DNA of 64,000 nucleotides from positions 5,619,001 to 5,683,000 of the forward strand of contig NC_092680.1 of NCBI RefSeq assembly GCF_964355755.1, given 5' to 3'. The stretch comes from Antedon mediterranea. Its lineage: Eukaryota > Echinodermata > Crinoidea > Comatulida > Antedonidae. A model generated the notes under the pieces. That model was not told the origin of the DNA. It made no database searches and worked only from the letters and a program-made list of their open reading frames with translations. Position 1 is the first letter of the stretch; each line of letters starts with the position of its first letter. Positions 12,179 to 25,061 of the stretch are shown here, one piece after another. The position numbers were made by a program, and so were the translations under genes.

Positions 12179-13476
12179 TCTATATATAAATTTACGTAAA
12201 GGCAAAATTCGGTAAATCGCGCGTAATTTCTAGAATGTTTACTCGATGGTATGTAAAGTTGGTTCGTACTTTCGGTACTGATTTTAACCACCTGATGTAA
12301 CCCCGTTTACTAATTAAATCGAGTTCGATAATTAGTTATTGACGATTAAAACGAATTTAGGTTCAACGATTTGCCCCAAATAGGGATGTTTTCCGATCGT
12401 GGTATACACTGTCTAATGTATGTCCATCTTGAAAAATACCCGCAGACAATAATACGAGGATGCTTCGCATTTTCCTATCTCCTCCTACGATAATTGTTTT
12501 TAATGGCTGAAAACCGGTTGAACAGCTCGAGTACAGCATCATAATGTTGAAGACAGGCCGATTTTCTTAAAAAAATACTATTTTGATTTAATATACGTTT
12601 ATACAAATGTATTGATTTGCAATGAATGGAACATTCCAAATTATTTGGTTTAACCAGACTTGCATACTTCCATGGTTTAACACAAGTAGGTAAATTTATA
12701 GACCCTTGGAGAATAAACATAAATAGTATTGTAATGCTATACAATACTGCAAATAGGTATTAACCACTTTTGATCGCCATTTGAATCAAAAGTGTGTTGG
12801 TACTGTTAGATATAATATAAACAAATATACTAATAAACTTTATTACTGTGAGGGTGGGTATAGCCCCTACTTTTAGATTATAAACACATAATAATATAAT
12901 ACTTTATTACCGTCAGTTGCTTCTCAACGTTTGTATTAATTAATAATTACAAAAATATAAACGTATTAGTGGTCTTTAAATGTACTTTACTATTTCAATC
13001 GACTATGAGACAGTGACAGTTTTAACTAAGTATTAAATCGGAAATGGTTTACTCTTTTTAGTGGTTTATTATTTATAGGCCTATAAAAAAATATTTCGTT
13101 ACTGAGTGGATAATAAAGAAATATAAAGAATAGGCTAATTTAATAGAAGAATATATTAAAACATTGTTCTTCTTTGTACCTATCCTCATCCCCAACTCTC
13201 AACTCTAATGTTAGATACAAAACACAAATTGGGAGTCCAAATAAAAAAATTGGGCTCCTTTTGTGACAAGTTTCTAGGTGCTAATTTGGGTTGACTGCAT
13301 AAATCATTGTGTCTATTTATTTTTTTCTGTAAACGACAATGTTTTATAGTCCTGCCGTACGTACATTTGAAATCGCCAGTTTTTTATGCTGAAATTACTA
13401 CGGTATGTATTCGAGAACCATCTGTGGGCACGAACTAGATGGTACGCGAGCGAAGCGAGCGTAGGCTACCATCTAG
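12179..13476 (+). mobile_element. Non-autonomous Helitron 1
   Basis: The 5' end is TCTATATATAAATTTACG. The 3' end is a GC-rich hairpin (ACGCGAGCGAAGCGAGCG) within a larger palindrome, finishing in CTAG. It lies between A and T with no target duplication, the Helitron signature. The spacer after copy C has the matching uninterrupted site at 31246/31247. Both ends match 27961-28526 and the inverse of 59983-62527. No Rep/helicase coding sequence is present, so it must be mobilised in trans. Confidence 0.87.
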
Positions 13477-13767
13477 TAATAATAATTATTATTATATTCA
13501 AATACATTTATTGTGTACTAGTGTGTTATAGCAATCATGTGGTTTATTTGAATTTAAACTAACTAAATTTAGTTGAATTTAATGAACGTAATAGCGTAAA
13601 GAAAATTACACGAAAGACTATTAATTATTTCTTTTTTTCTAACTTTTGAAAACGTTTCGTTTCGTTCGTTTCGTTCAATGTTTGTTTTAAAAAAAACACA
13701 AAAAAACAATGCAGTAACAGTAAGCTTAGTTTGCTATATGTATGTATCCCAATAAATAAATTAATAT
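13477..13767. other. Spacer before the leader region of copy C
   Basis: AT-rich, homologous to about 31247-31330 at its start. No gene seen. Confidence 0.4.
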
Positions 13768-14030
13768 GAGATGTTCTTGAGAGCGATTTCTATCTATTAT
13801 AATATCTACCTAACATTGATTATTACATCACCATGGCAATACTAGGCAATATTATTGTTTGTAGTATAATTAATTGGTTTATTGTATTGTTGATGATGCG
13901 GTTCACTGATTTCTAGCCAGCAGTACGCCTACTGTGGCAGTATGGTGGAAATAAGAAGAAATAAGCAGCAAGTACTTAGGTTGATACTGAGCAATAGCTA
14001 AGGTAATTATGATAATTAGTGCTTAAGAAC
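13768..14030 (+). promoter_or_regulatory. Conserved upstream block of copy C (probable promoter / 5' leader exon)
   Basis: Homologous to 1984-2270 and 32440-32710. It ends in the shared AGCTAAG|GTAATTATGATAATTA, a candidate leader-exon donor at 14002/14003. A LINE begins only about 70 bases after this donor, so a leader intron here would contain the whole LINE. Confidence 0.45.
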
Positions 14031-14071
14031 GTGAGAAGACTACTATAGTAATACTTAACTACTGTATAACC

Positions 14072-17000
14072 TGTGACATTCGTCCAGCTATTCTCACAGA
14101 TCACCAGGCGGTATCAATTAAAATAGATTTGCATGAAAAAATACGCGGTCCTGGTTTATGGATTTTCAACAATAGCTTTCTGAAAGATGAAACATTTACA
14201 AAATTAGTAATTAAAATAATTGATGTTTCAATACTAAAAAATAATAGAGAACCTGTAAGTGCAAGTTTGTTATGGGAGCTTGTAAAAACAAAAATAAAAG
14301 AATTTTCAATTGCATACGGAAAACAAAAAAATAAAAACCAGAATAAAAAGAAAGAAACATTACAAAAACAAATAAAAAACTTAACTGAAACAATTATGAA
14401 TACTCAAAATTGTGATATAACCATTGAAAATAAAATTGAAAACAAAAAAATAGAGCTTGAAAACATTTATAATATAGAAGCAAAAGGCGCGCAAATTAGG
14501 TCCAGAGTAAAATGGATAGAGGAAGGCGAGCGGAATACAAAATACTTTCTTGGGTTAGAAAGATCCAAAAGTAAAAAGAAACACATAAAAAGTTTAATTA
14601 CTAAAGATGGGAGCTTAGCAACGAGCCCAATTGATATTTTAAAGGAACAAATACAACATTTCGAAGGTTTATACGCAAAAAATGTTATAAACCCTGGAAA
14701 AATTAATAAATACCTTTGTAAATCTATTATAAACAAGCTTTCAGAAATAGAAAAAGAAAATTGTGAAGGTTACGTCACTATTGATGAATGTAAAAAGGCC
14801 ATTTCAATGATGGAAAAAAATAAAACACCTGGATCGGATGGTCTAAGTGTTGAATTTTATGTGTTCTTTTGGAATAATATTAAACATTTAATTTGCGATG
14901 CGTTAAATGAAAGTTATAATTCTCAAGAATTATCCTTTTCGCAAAAACGAGGTGTAATCACCCTTTTGTTCAAGGATGGAGAAAGAGAAAATTTGAATAA
15001 TTGGCGTCCCATTACCCTCTTAAACACCGATTACAAAATTCTTGCACATGTATTAAGTAACAGACTTAAAATGGTTATTAAATCAATAGTAAGTTCAGAC
15101 CAAAAAGGTTATATAAAAGGCCGTTTCGCTGGTGAAAACATTCGGTTAATAGAAGACCTGCTTTATTATACAGAGTGTAATGATATCGAAGGGGCAATAA
15201 TTACCGTAGATTTTAAGAAGGCTTTTGACTCTATTAGTAGAGATTTTATGTTCAATGTTCTAGAAAAGTTTAACTTTGGAATGTTCTTTTGTAACTGGGT
15301 AAAAGTATTATACAATAACGTTGAATGTGTCACAGTTAACAATGGTTGGGTTTCAAACAATTTTAAAATGGAAAGAGGTATTAGACAAGGTTGTCCTCTA
15401 TCTGCTCTGTTATTCATTTTAGTGGTTGAAGTAATGGCATCTAGAATAAGAAACAAAGATGACTATAAGGGTATTAAACTTCCAAATAATGAAAATAACA
15501 TAGAAGCTAGAATAAGCCAATTAGCCGATGATACTATTTTGTATGTTGGTAATGACAAAAGTATTAAGTCAGCAGTCAGTGTAATTGAACGTTTTTGTGA
15601 AGTATCTGGAATGACACTAAATAAAAAAAAAACCAATGCTTTTTGGATTGGTAAATGGAAGAACAGAATAGATAGACCTTTAGAATTAAATTGGGTAAAA
15701 CACCCGATCAAAATTTTAGGCATATATGTAGGGTATAATACAGAAGAATGTACCAGAAAAAACTGGGATGTTAAATTAATAGAGCTAGAAAAGACTTTAA
15801 AACAATGGAATGCTAGAAATCTCTCAATTTTTGGTAGAATAATAATCCTGAAAAGTCTTGCACTATCTAAATTAACATATGCTGCAAATATCACTGATGT
15901 TCCAAAATATGTATATACAAAAGTTACAAATCTAATATATAATTTTATTTGGAACAATAAAAGGGAAAAGATAAAAAGAAAAACTCTAATTGGTGATGTT
16001 GAGATGGGAGGCATTAAAATGCCTGATTTTACTCTTCATGTTAACGCACTCATGTGTGGCTGGTTAAAAAGAATTATGAATGATGATGGTGCTAAATGGA
16101 AAAATATTCCAATGTATTATATTAAAAAAATATGTGATGTTAATGTTTTACTTAATATGTCATGTTATAACATTATTGATGTTAATTCTGATAAAATTCC
16201 ACTGTTTTACAAAAATATGATAAAAGCCTACATAAATTATAACAGAATCTCTAAAAAAAAACCTGAAACTTATAACGATATAATGAATGAGCAACTGTGG
16301 GGAAACCACTACGTTAAACTAAAAAAAAAAATCGCTTTTCTACAAGCATTGGATTGACAGTGGCATTATCAGTATTAAAGACATTGTTAATAAGAACACT
16401 TTTTTAACATCAAACGAAATACTGGTGAAACTACAATGTAAAACAAACTGGTTAAATGAGTATTTGTGCATTATTAAGGCAATACCAATTCAATGGAAAC
16501 GTATTATTAAGGAGGTAGATATTTTCAATTGTGATGATAATGATGAATTAGTTGGGACCAAGTATGAGATTAATACTACCAAACTAATATACTCATGGTT
16601 TGTGAAAGAATATTTCATTATTCCAATGTCACAACTAAAATGGGAAGAGTACTTCAATGATAACAACATTGATTGGAAAACTTCTTGGTTACGGAAAGTA
16701 TGTAAAATGAAAGATAAGAAACTAGCACAATTCAATTATAAGATGTTACATAGAATACTGCCTACCAACAAACGGCTGTATCAGTGGAAAGTTAAGGAAA
16801 CACAAACGTGTGACAAATGTGGAGAAATTGAAAACGAAAATCATTTGTTTTTTAGTTGTAGATTTATTCAGAAATATTGGAGGAAAATGCTTAGTATCTT
16901 TGTAAGTTTAAATCACAATAATATATCATTTAAACAATTAATACTAGGAACGGGAGATAAGCTAATAGATTATATTTACACTTTTGCAGCATTTACTATT

Positions 17001-17163
17001 TATAGAATAAAAATGTTATCTGCACTAAATAAGCCAGTGGGTAAATCTTTATGGAATTCATTTAAAAGCAATATGTTATATAACATTGAATGTGAAACAT
17101 ATAACAATAAAGAAACAAGTATAGAAAAATGGGTAGCTTTAAGAAATAAGATTATGATAATAT
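14072..17163 (+). pseudogene. LINE ORF2 remnant: reverse transcriptase and zinc-knuckle C-terminus, one frameshift
   Basis: Frame 1 is open from 14072 to the stop at 16355-16357; frame 2 carries on to 17163-17165. The shift falls in a run of about 11 A at 16321-16331: reading on in the next frame gives SLFYKHWIDSGIISIKDIV and then the second open frame. RT motifs in order are TPGSDGLSVEFY, NWRPITLLNTDYKILAHVLSNR, TVDFKKAFDSI, RQGCPLSALLF and the catalytic LADD at about 15520-15531. The C-terminal zinc motif is CDKCGEIENENHLFFSC (CCHC), matching the zf-RVT family. The endonuclease is almost entirely lost, so independent retrotransposition is impossible. Confidence 0.85.
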
Positions 17164-17540
17164 AATTTCCAATTTTTATACGATTAACTGAAAAAGAATT
17201 ACAGTGATACGGGTTACTGGTGGTACTGAGCTATTATTGTTTTTTTTTTTATCATGTATATAAATATATTGTATAATCCGGGTTGTAAAATGAAAACAAA
17301 CAAATGAAAATGTGTGAACTATTTTAAAACGGGATAGATGATAATGATGATCCTGTCAAGTGTATAACAAAATATAAGAAAATTAATGAAAAAAGGAGTA
17401 ATACAGAATTCATATATGTAAAAATGTTACTTATGAACTGTAACGACATTTACAAGTTAAATAATACGATTTTATGTAATATGAGATAATATGAATGTGA
17501 ATAAAAGTGGTGTTTGCGCCACAAAAGAGAAAAAAAAAAT

Positions 17541-18057
17541 TTACTATTTATAGAATAAAAATGTTATCTGCACTAAATAAGCCAGTGGGTAAATCTTTAT
17601 GGAATTCATTTAAAAGCAATATGTTATATAACATTGAATGTGAAACATATAACAATAAAGAAACAAGTATAGAAAAATGGATAGCTTTAAGAAATAAGAT
17701 TATGATAATATAATTTCTAATTTGATACGATTAACCGAAAAAGAATTACAGTGATACGGGTTACTGGTGGTACTGAGCTATTATTGTTTTTTTATCATGT
17801 ATATAAATATATTGTATAATCCGGGTTGTAAAATGAAAACAAACAAATGAAAATGTGTGAACTATTTTAAAACGGGATAGATGATAACGATGATCCTGTC
17901 AAGTGTATAACAAAATATAAGAAAATTAATGAAAAAAGGAGTAATACAGAATTCATATATGTAAAAATGTTACAAGTTAAATAATACGATTTTATGTAAT
18001 ATGAGATAATATGAATGTGAATAAAAGTGGTGTTTGCGCCACAAAAGAGAAAAAAAA
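17541..18057 (+). repeat. Second copy of the LINE 3' end
   Basis: Nearly identical to about 16990-17539: the last 57 codons, the stop, the UTR and the A-rich end. It carries a 23-base deletion near 17970 relative to the first copy and a few substitutions. No target duplication separates the two. Confidence 0.88.
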
Positions 18058-18072
18058 AACTACTGTATAACC

Positions 18073-18550
18073 AAAGAATATACTATTCGATTGTATATCT
18101 ATTCTTATGCTTGAGTTGAGACAGTTCTGATACATATAATTACACGTAGGCCTACATATAAATACATACTGAAATTAGGTCTAGGTCTATTACATTGATC
18201 AATGAACAGATTGACTAAGTACTGGAAGGATTTCGGAGCAATGTACGTAAACATATTGAAGCCTACGAATATTAAAAGCGACGTAATAATGTTAACGTAC
18301 TAAGATACGAAATACTGTATTAGTAATACTTAGGCCTACATACTGTACAAAAAGCACTGTATGCCGCTTTGCAGACAAAAGCCCTTGCATGGATTAAAAC
18401 TGTGCCTTATGCACCGTTTCCGATACGAAGGGACATTATGCGTTTAAAAATGTTGACTTTTTGGGTTGGTCATGAATTTATAACAAGTTACTATAGTAAG
18501 TTACTAGGCCTATAAACGAAGTAAACCGTGTTATTTTTATTTATTTTTTA
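18073..18550. other. Remainder of the presumed copy C leader intron
   Basis: Homologous in parts to 32710-33215 upstream of copy D (for example CTTATGCA.CGTTTCCGATACGA near 18410 and 33090). No coding sequence seen. Confidence 0.5.
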
Positions 18551-18566
18551 GCGGAAAAAAATCGAC

Positions 18567-21500
18567 ATGAAAAGGGCAGAGGTCGAAGCGATTGTAGAAG
18601 AAATCTCGGAATCAATTGATGATTTTAAGTACATGCCGAAGCTGATTAAAGCAGTGACTGAATTTGAAGAAGAGGAAGATGTCAAAAAGCTGAACATGCG
18701 AGTATTGAGAAATGTCATTGACAAAGTACTTTCTGCCGCTAAGAAAAGGTTTGTCATGTTATTTAAATTGTTTAATAACTAACAGGAATAGTATCATGTA
18801 GGTCTAGATACTAAGTTAAAACTTGGTATCTGGCCTACATGGAATGGTATAAGCGAATAGTTAAGGGCGTATTTACACACAACACAAATAGGTTAAGCTT
18901 CCAAGTTTATTCAGAGTATACATATTTAACAATACATAATATTTATTTCTACTGATACTGTACAAGCAATGCTAAAAACTACTAAAGCTTAATAATAAAC
19001 TACATTTTGGCCTCTTGGGGGCTACCACTCATATGAAATCGCTGTATGAAAGGTCCAGTGTGTTGTCACAGGAGCCAGTAAATCAAATGGTTGTTATTAA
19101 GTAGGCCTATATCGGTAAGTTCGTGACATCCGTTAGGTAAGTTGTGGAATTTGGGGGCAAAATAATTCCCCAGAATTATACCAGCCAAATTAGCGAATAA
19201 CATGAGTAACATATGAGTAGCGCCTGTGTTGAGTTAGGTGTTGGATGATGCCGGGGGATGGCTGGGTGGGAAAGATTGAAAAGTTTGTACAACTATCGAA
19301 CGGCTAGTTTAACAATGAAGTGTGCTAGTATGCATCTTAGTAAACAACTGAAAACACACTGAATTCTCATTGGTTGCCAATTAGAAATTAGCCTATCCTA
19401 CATTTTTGTGGTTCCACTATTAGATATACCCGTAATGATCTATAGAAATACATTGTCAATTACTGTGGTTGGAACTTTGATTAAGGGTCTCCCTTGACTA
19501 ACATTCCGTTTTAATTACCTGTAAAAACAATATACCATTCATCCTAACACTTCTATTACTCTGAAATCTACCCACATTTATATACCACATCCTTAGTTAA
19601 AAGAAAGTACTTGTGCTGTGTATAAACTATAATTTATTACTTTAAATTTCCTTTTATTTACTCAATTAGAAAATCCACTAATCCTTCTAATTTGTTGCAA
19701 TAATAAGTTATTGGTGGACAACCCTTAAAACATTATAATATTTAATTCATTTATTTAATAATAAAGAGGCTTAACATTTAAGACCAAATAGTTCAGTACA
19801 TAACAGAAACTGCTGGAACAAAAATACTTCTACCAGATTCTCAGTGTATCTCCAAATATTTAAAGTATCATAGGGATATTTAATAATACATGTAGCATCT
19901 CATTTGAGTCACATGTGGTGTCTGCATCATGCAGTGTCTGCATCATACAATGTTAGGTTAAAGTATATGATACTACTGTAGGAGAAACATGTGAAACAAA
20001 TGTGATGTTGTATTTACCATTATGATGATACTAGCGAAATCTATATATAGTACCGAGAACCGGGGGATACTTCTTTGTGTTGTAGACGGATACATATTAC
20101 TGTGCGTCCAGTCTTACTAGATCCTCTACTATCTGTTAATAAAATTATAAATAATGACCAATTTAACCAAAAAACAATGCATATTTTCTTTTAAATTGTT
20201 GAAATTCGTAAAACAAATATGTATTTAAATTTGTTTGGATACAGCAAGGGTAAAGAGTCTAAAGCATTCGCCGGACTTGCAGTTGCCATGGCAGAGAAGA
20301 AGATGTCCATGTACTGTCGCAGGCTCAAGAGCTTATTTAACGACCGGAACATCGTCAATTGGAAAGTAAAACTATTTCTTTTTAAGGTTTTAAAGGTTCT
20401 CATCTAGTCTAGTTTAAATTAGGATAAATTACTTATCTTTTTTCATACGCTGTTTAGGGTCACCCTCTATAACTAAGGTGTAATAAAAAAAATAAAAAAT
20501 GGGGAGATGAACAAGTTGCTGCATTCTCACTCTTCTCCTATTATTAGTCGTTATGAGGGCTTTTGTAAAGCGATTCATAGAGGGCACTTACTTTTTATCA
20601 TGTGACACAATCGTCCAATTAAATAAAAGGAATCTATTTTAGGTGTTATATAATAGGTTTTATTTTGTTTACCAATTAAGTTTTTTTTTATAAACAAATA
20701 CTCTCAGTACAGTTTTTAATTTAAAAGTCTGGATTACTATCTATTGTTCTTCAGTTTTCAGCCAATATATATTTTATCTTGTTTGTTAAGGACCACTCCA
20801 CAGAAGCTATACAAATAATAGAGACATTTATTGAACCACCAAAAATCAAAATGACTGACGATGATGAACGTTGGTATGGCACTCGCAGACTAGAAGAATG
20901 TGAAATGTCTAAACGAATAAAAGATTGTGCAGAAGCAATGGTAAAAGCATTTTTGTAAGTACGCTTAAAGATACATTTCGCCCCTTAAAAGACAACCCGT
21001 AAGTAAGGTAGGATGAAGTATACTCAATTTGTATTAATTTTATGGGGTGGGTACGAAAAGGTTTTTGTTTTCATATTTCTTTTTCACCACCAATCCATTG
21101 GAGGACTGCAGATAATATCTGGAGAACCCACGCCCACGACACAAACGTATCTCGACGTATTCGAGAGTACAAAATAAACGTTTCAATTTAAAACAGAGAA
21201 CCAATTTAAACATACAGTTTTATCATTACTGTAATAGTAAATGTTCGTCTTTATCTCTTTTCCTTTATTAGACGAGATAAATTAGCTAAGAAAATTGAAA
21301 TCAAGCTTCTGCAACTGTTGATAAATTGTTTTGAGAAATCGGAGGTTTTTCATCTTATGATTGCCAGGGGAATGTTATATCAATGGAATTTTAAGCCTGA
21401 AGTAAGCTATTTATAGTTTAATTTTGTGTCTAAGAAGGTTTAAATAGTGCAACAAAGCCAGATTGAGTAACATTCGTTTTTGACCGAATTGACTTGAGCC

Positions 21501-24500
21501 CGAGATGACTTGAGGCCGAGTTGACTTAAGGCACAGTTGACCTGAGGCCCAGATGAATTGGGGCCGAGTTGACATTGGCCGAGACGGTTTAGAGTCGACT
21601 TGGATCGAAATCCATGTGTGCTAGAGAAACTAATAAGCAAAGCTTATTACTGTTAGTTGTTACGCAAACAAAATAAATTTGTAATAATTTTATAGAAATG
21701 TATATAGTACATGAGTTTTTTTATACCTGTACATTTATCATACTCTAAAAGTAATTTACAGGATTATTTTCATAAACGGAGGATGAGGTTCTAAATATAA
21801 TTTCGAATAATGAAATTGACTACTCTAACATCTAATGGAAAGGTTAATGTTGGTGTTTTCAAACGGGTGTGGTGCAGAATTATCTAATCAGTAATTAATG
21901 TTTGTATACCAAAAGGACAGGACTCTGATACCCAAGTTGATAAAGACTGTTGATGAGTGGACTAGAAAATTTGATGAGATAATGTCTAAAGACAACCCTC
22001 CCTACCAAGTAACCATTGTAGAGAAATCGTTGGAAATTGCATTTAATTCCAACTGGTAAGAAAGCAATGTTATTTAATTTATATCATGAAAATATAGAAA
22101 TATAATTTTAAACAATTTTGATAAAGAAGATGTCAGTTATGTTATTATACTGTAATTTTTATTCTCAATTATATAATTATATACCCTAGGTTTATTTTTA
22201 TTTTTTTAGTAATGTGTTTTGTTGTGGGTCCCTGCGAGACAAGTTTTTAACTTCTAGAAGGGATCCATGATAATAATGACTACAACTTACTGTTTTATCT
22301 ATGTTCACTTTAATATTTTTTTCTATTTTGTATATGTTCATTCATTATTATCTGAATAAATGTTATCTGAACTTGAATCTTACATCAATGAAGTAAATTT
22401 GAAATGGTCAAAAAATTGACAATTTTGAATTAAAATACTCATTTTCGTTACTCCATAAGCTACACATTCATGGCAAAGTAAAAGCTTTCCAATTTAAAAA
22501 CCTACACAAACTTATTTTTACAAATGAAAGATTGTTCAGAATCGGTTTAACTGAATCCGACTTGTGTTCCTTTTGTAAAAAAAAGAAAGACAATTTACTT
22601 CATATATTTGTGTATTATAACATGTGCCGCCCTTTATGGATATTTCTTAAAAACCTTATATTTTAACGAACAGGAAATTTAAGTAATGTAAACAATGAAA
22701 TAATTATTAGGTTTGGAGACAAAGGCTAATTAACAAAATATTATATTTATGACTGCAGAATTAAAAAATAATGTACCTTATTTAAAAGCCTTAAAATTCA
22801 TATTTAACAGATTATAACAAATTTTAGATCTTGCTTAAGTGGGTAGTGAATTATGGGTGCTCTATTCTGTATTCTTTTATTTAAATGTGTTTTTTTTTTG
22901 TATGTATAAAAGATATGAAAATAAAAAAATAATAATAATAATAATAATAATAAAACCAAGCTTTAAACGGTACGCCATTGTTTTTAGTATTCCACCTTAG
23001 ATCTATTAATCTTTCTCATTTCAGTACGTAATTATTACATTTCTAAAGTTACTGTGTTTACGTTCAGTTATTAACAGAAAACGGTTTTAAAATGGAAAGT
23101 TTTAAAAAAAAAGTAAATATCTTGGACTGGTGTTATTGGTGGTTAAAACTTGAGGTATTTAGGCCATGCTAATGTTACTTTTTTTTCGTCTTATTTTTAG
23201 CCCTCCAAAATTATACCTAAACTATGTTGTAACAATGTGGAAGAATGCATTGACAAAAGAGTTAGAAGGTCAACCATTGACAGGATGGGGGATAATAGCA
23301 TGTGAAATACTAAATGGACTCATAAATCAGAAGGTAAATATTGCTCCCTTTCCTCAAATTTAAGAAATTTTGGATAGGGTTTAATAAACTTTACAACAAT
23401 ATTATACTTGTGCTGTGTGTTACAACTGACTTTAATCTTGAATTTTAGGCATTTTGTATTAAAGATACGTAATATCAAATAACATCCAATTCATCACTAA
23501 TTCTTCCTATCATTATCGTTTTCTTCGTCTTATTTTTTGGCTAGAATGGAATAATGACTTGAGAAATGCATTATAAATTATTGTTTATAATAATAACTTT
23601 AATAATAATAATGTACACATAAAAATATACATACATACATTTTCAGCAGAAAAAAAAAATACAATTATTAAATAATTATGTTTTATGTGCACATTTTAAA
23701 TGTTTGTAACATAATATTCTTTTAAAATATTTTTTTCACTTTTTGTGAGTGTTTTTATTTCATTACAGGCTTCTATGTTTGATATGACTGAGTTAGCCCC
23801 GGGTGTAATGACTCTAATACGGGCGGACATCGATAGGTTAACTTCTTCTGCGTGTAGAGTGATATCATCCATGTACGAACAGATAGACGCACTTGCGCCG
23901 TGGACAGAAGAACTCGTTGACCTTTTTTTAGACAACGATGAGATGTGTACTAGTATAGGAAGTATGTGATCAGATTAACGCTGCATTCACACTCTTTCAC
24001 AAGCGGAAGGCGGCGCCATTTTGTTCAATATTGGAAAGTGATTTTAAGAAATAAACGGTGCCGTCTTCCGTCTCGTAAAATGGAACAAGTTTGAATATAG
24101 CGTTAATAATCTCGATGTACGCCTATTAGTATTTAATCATCAATGAATGATAATGAAAATAGTCCATGTTATTAAACTAAATTTGAATTTAATAGTCTTC
24201 ATTATGACGTCACATTACCTAATTATCATATCAGCTCAAAATTATACAATAAGTTGGAACCATTGCATACAGTACACTGCTATATTATACACAAAGAATT
24301 ATAACGTAAAACAACATTGTGTATCTTTCAAAAGAACTTATTACTTTTGAAAGTATTTTAAAGACACAACTTATTTAGTCTACAACTTATCAATGGAAAT
24401 AGGATTTTTTCTTCTTCGTTGTCAATAAACCATTACTTTTATTATTGCCATCGGTCCCTTAATTTGTAGGAACATCAACATATTAATTAATTAAATTTCA

Positions 24501-25028
24501 GTATATCACCAGGCGGTTTAGAATTACTATTCTTTGCCTAATTTGTTTATATATATATATATTATTTTTTTGCACTTTATTTGTAGTGTCATTAAAACCA
24601 CTGTATATTAAATGTCCTGAGAAGATTATGAGTAAAATGGATTTAATCTTTGAAAAGTTACCGGACCTGGATGCGAACAGGAAACGATACCTTTATCTTT
24701 TCTTTGACAATATTTCGAAAACTTCCACTAAGGTAAGGCAAGAACAAACTGATTCATGGTCCAAACTTTGTCTTTACTTTTGAAACATCTCTTCAGTTCA
24801 AATCAAACATGTTTTCAAACAATATGACAATAAGGATTTATTTAATCATTATTACTATTATCAGTATTTATTCCAGCAATGGTGAGCTGAGATTTTATAG
24901 GTCTAAAGAACTGCAATAACATAAATTACGGTAAAAGCAAAACAACCAAATTCTTGCACCTGACAATGTAATCTTCAATTTGAAAATATATCAGTTATAT
25001 GCAGATACACTGATGTGGTTTTTAAGAC

Positions 25029-25061
<33 letters not shown>

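Larger units (their letters stand above)
14072..18057 (+). mobile_element. L1/Tx1-like non-LTR retrotransposon, 5'-truncated, with duplicated 3' end
   Basis: The element is flanked by an exact 15-bp target site duplication, AACTACTGTATAACC, at 14057-14071 and 18058-18072. It starts in frame within the last part of the endonuclease domain (TDHQAV) and runs through reverse transcriptase to a C-terminal zinc knuckle. The 3' end ends in GAGAAAAAAAAA and is then repeated (17541-18057) inside the same target duplication. The L1/Tx1 assignment rests on RT motif style from memory. Confidence 0.88.

Noticed and set aside
15463-16014. 183-residue open frame antisense to the LINE reverse transcriptase
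   Set aside because: Shadow of an AT-rich coding frame; the sense strand has all reverse-transcriptase motifs in order.
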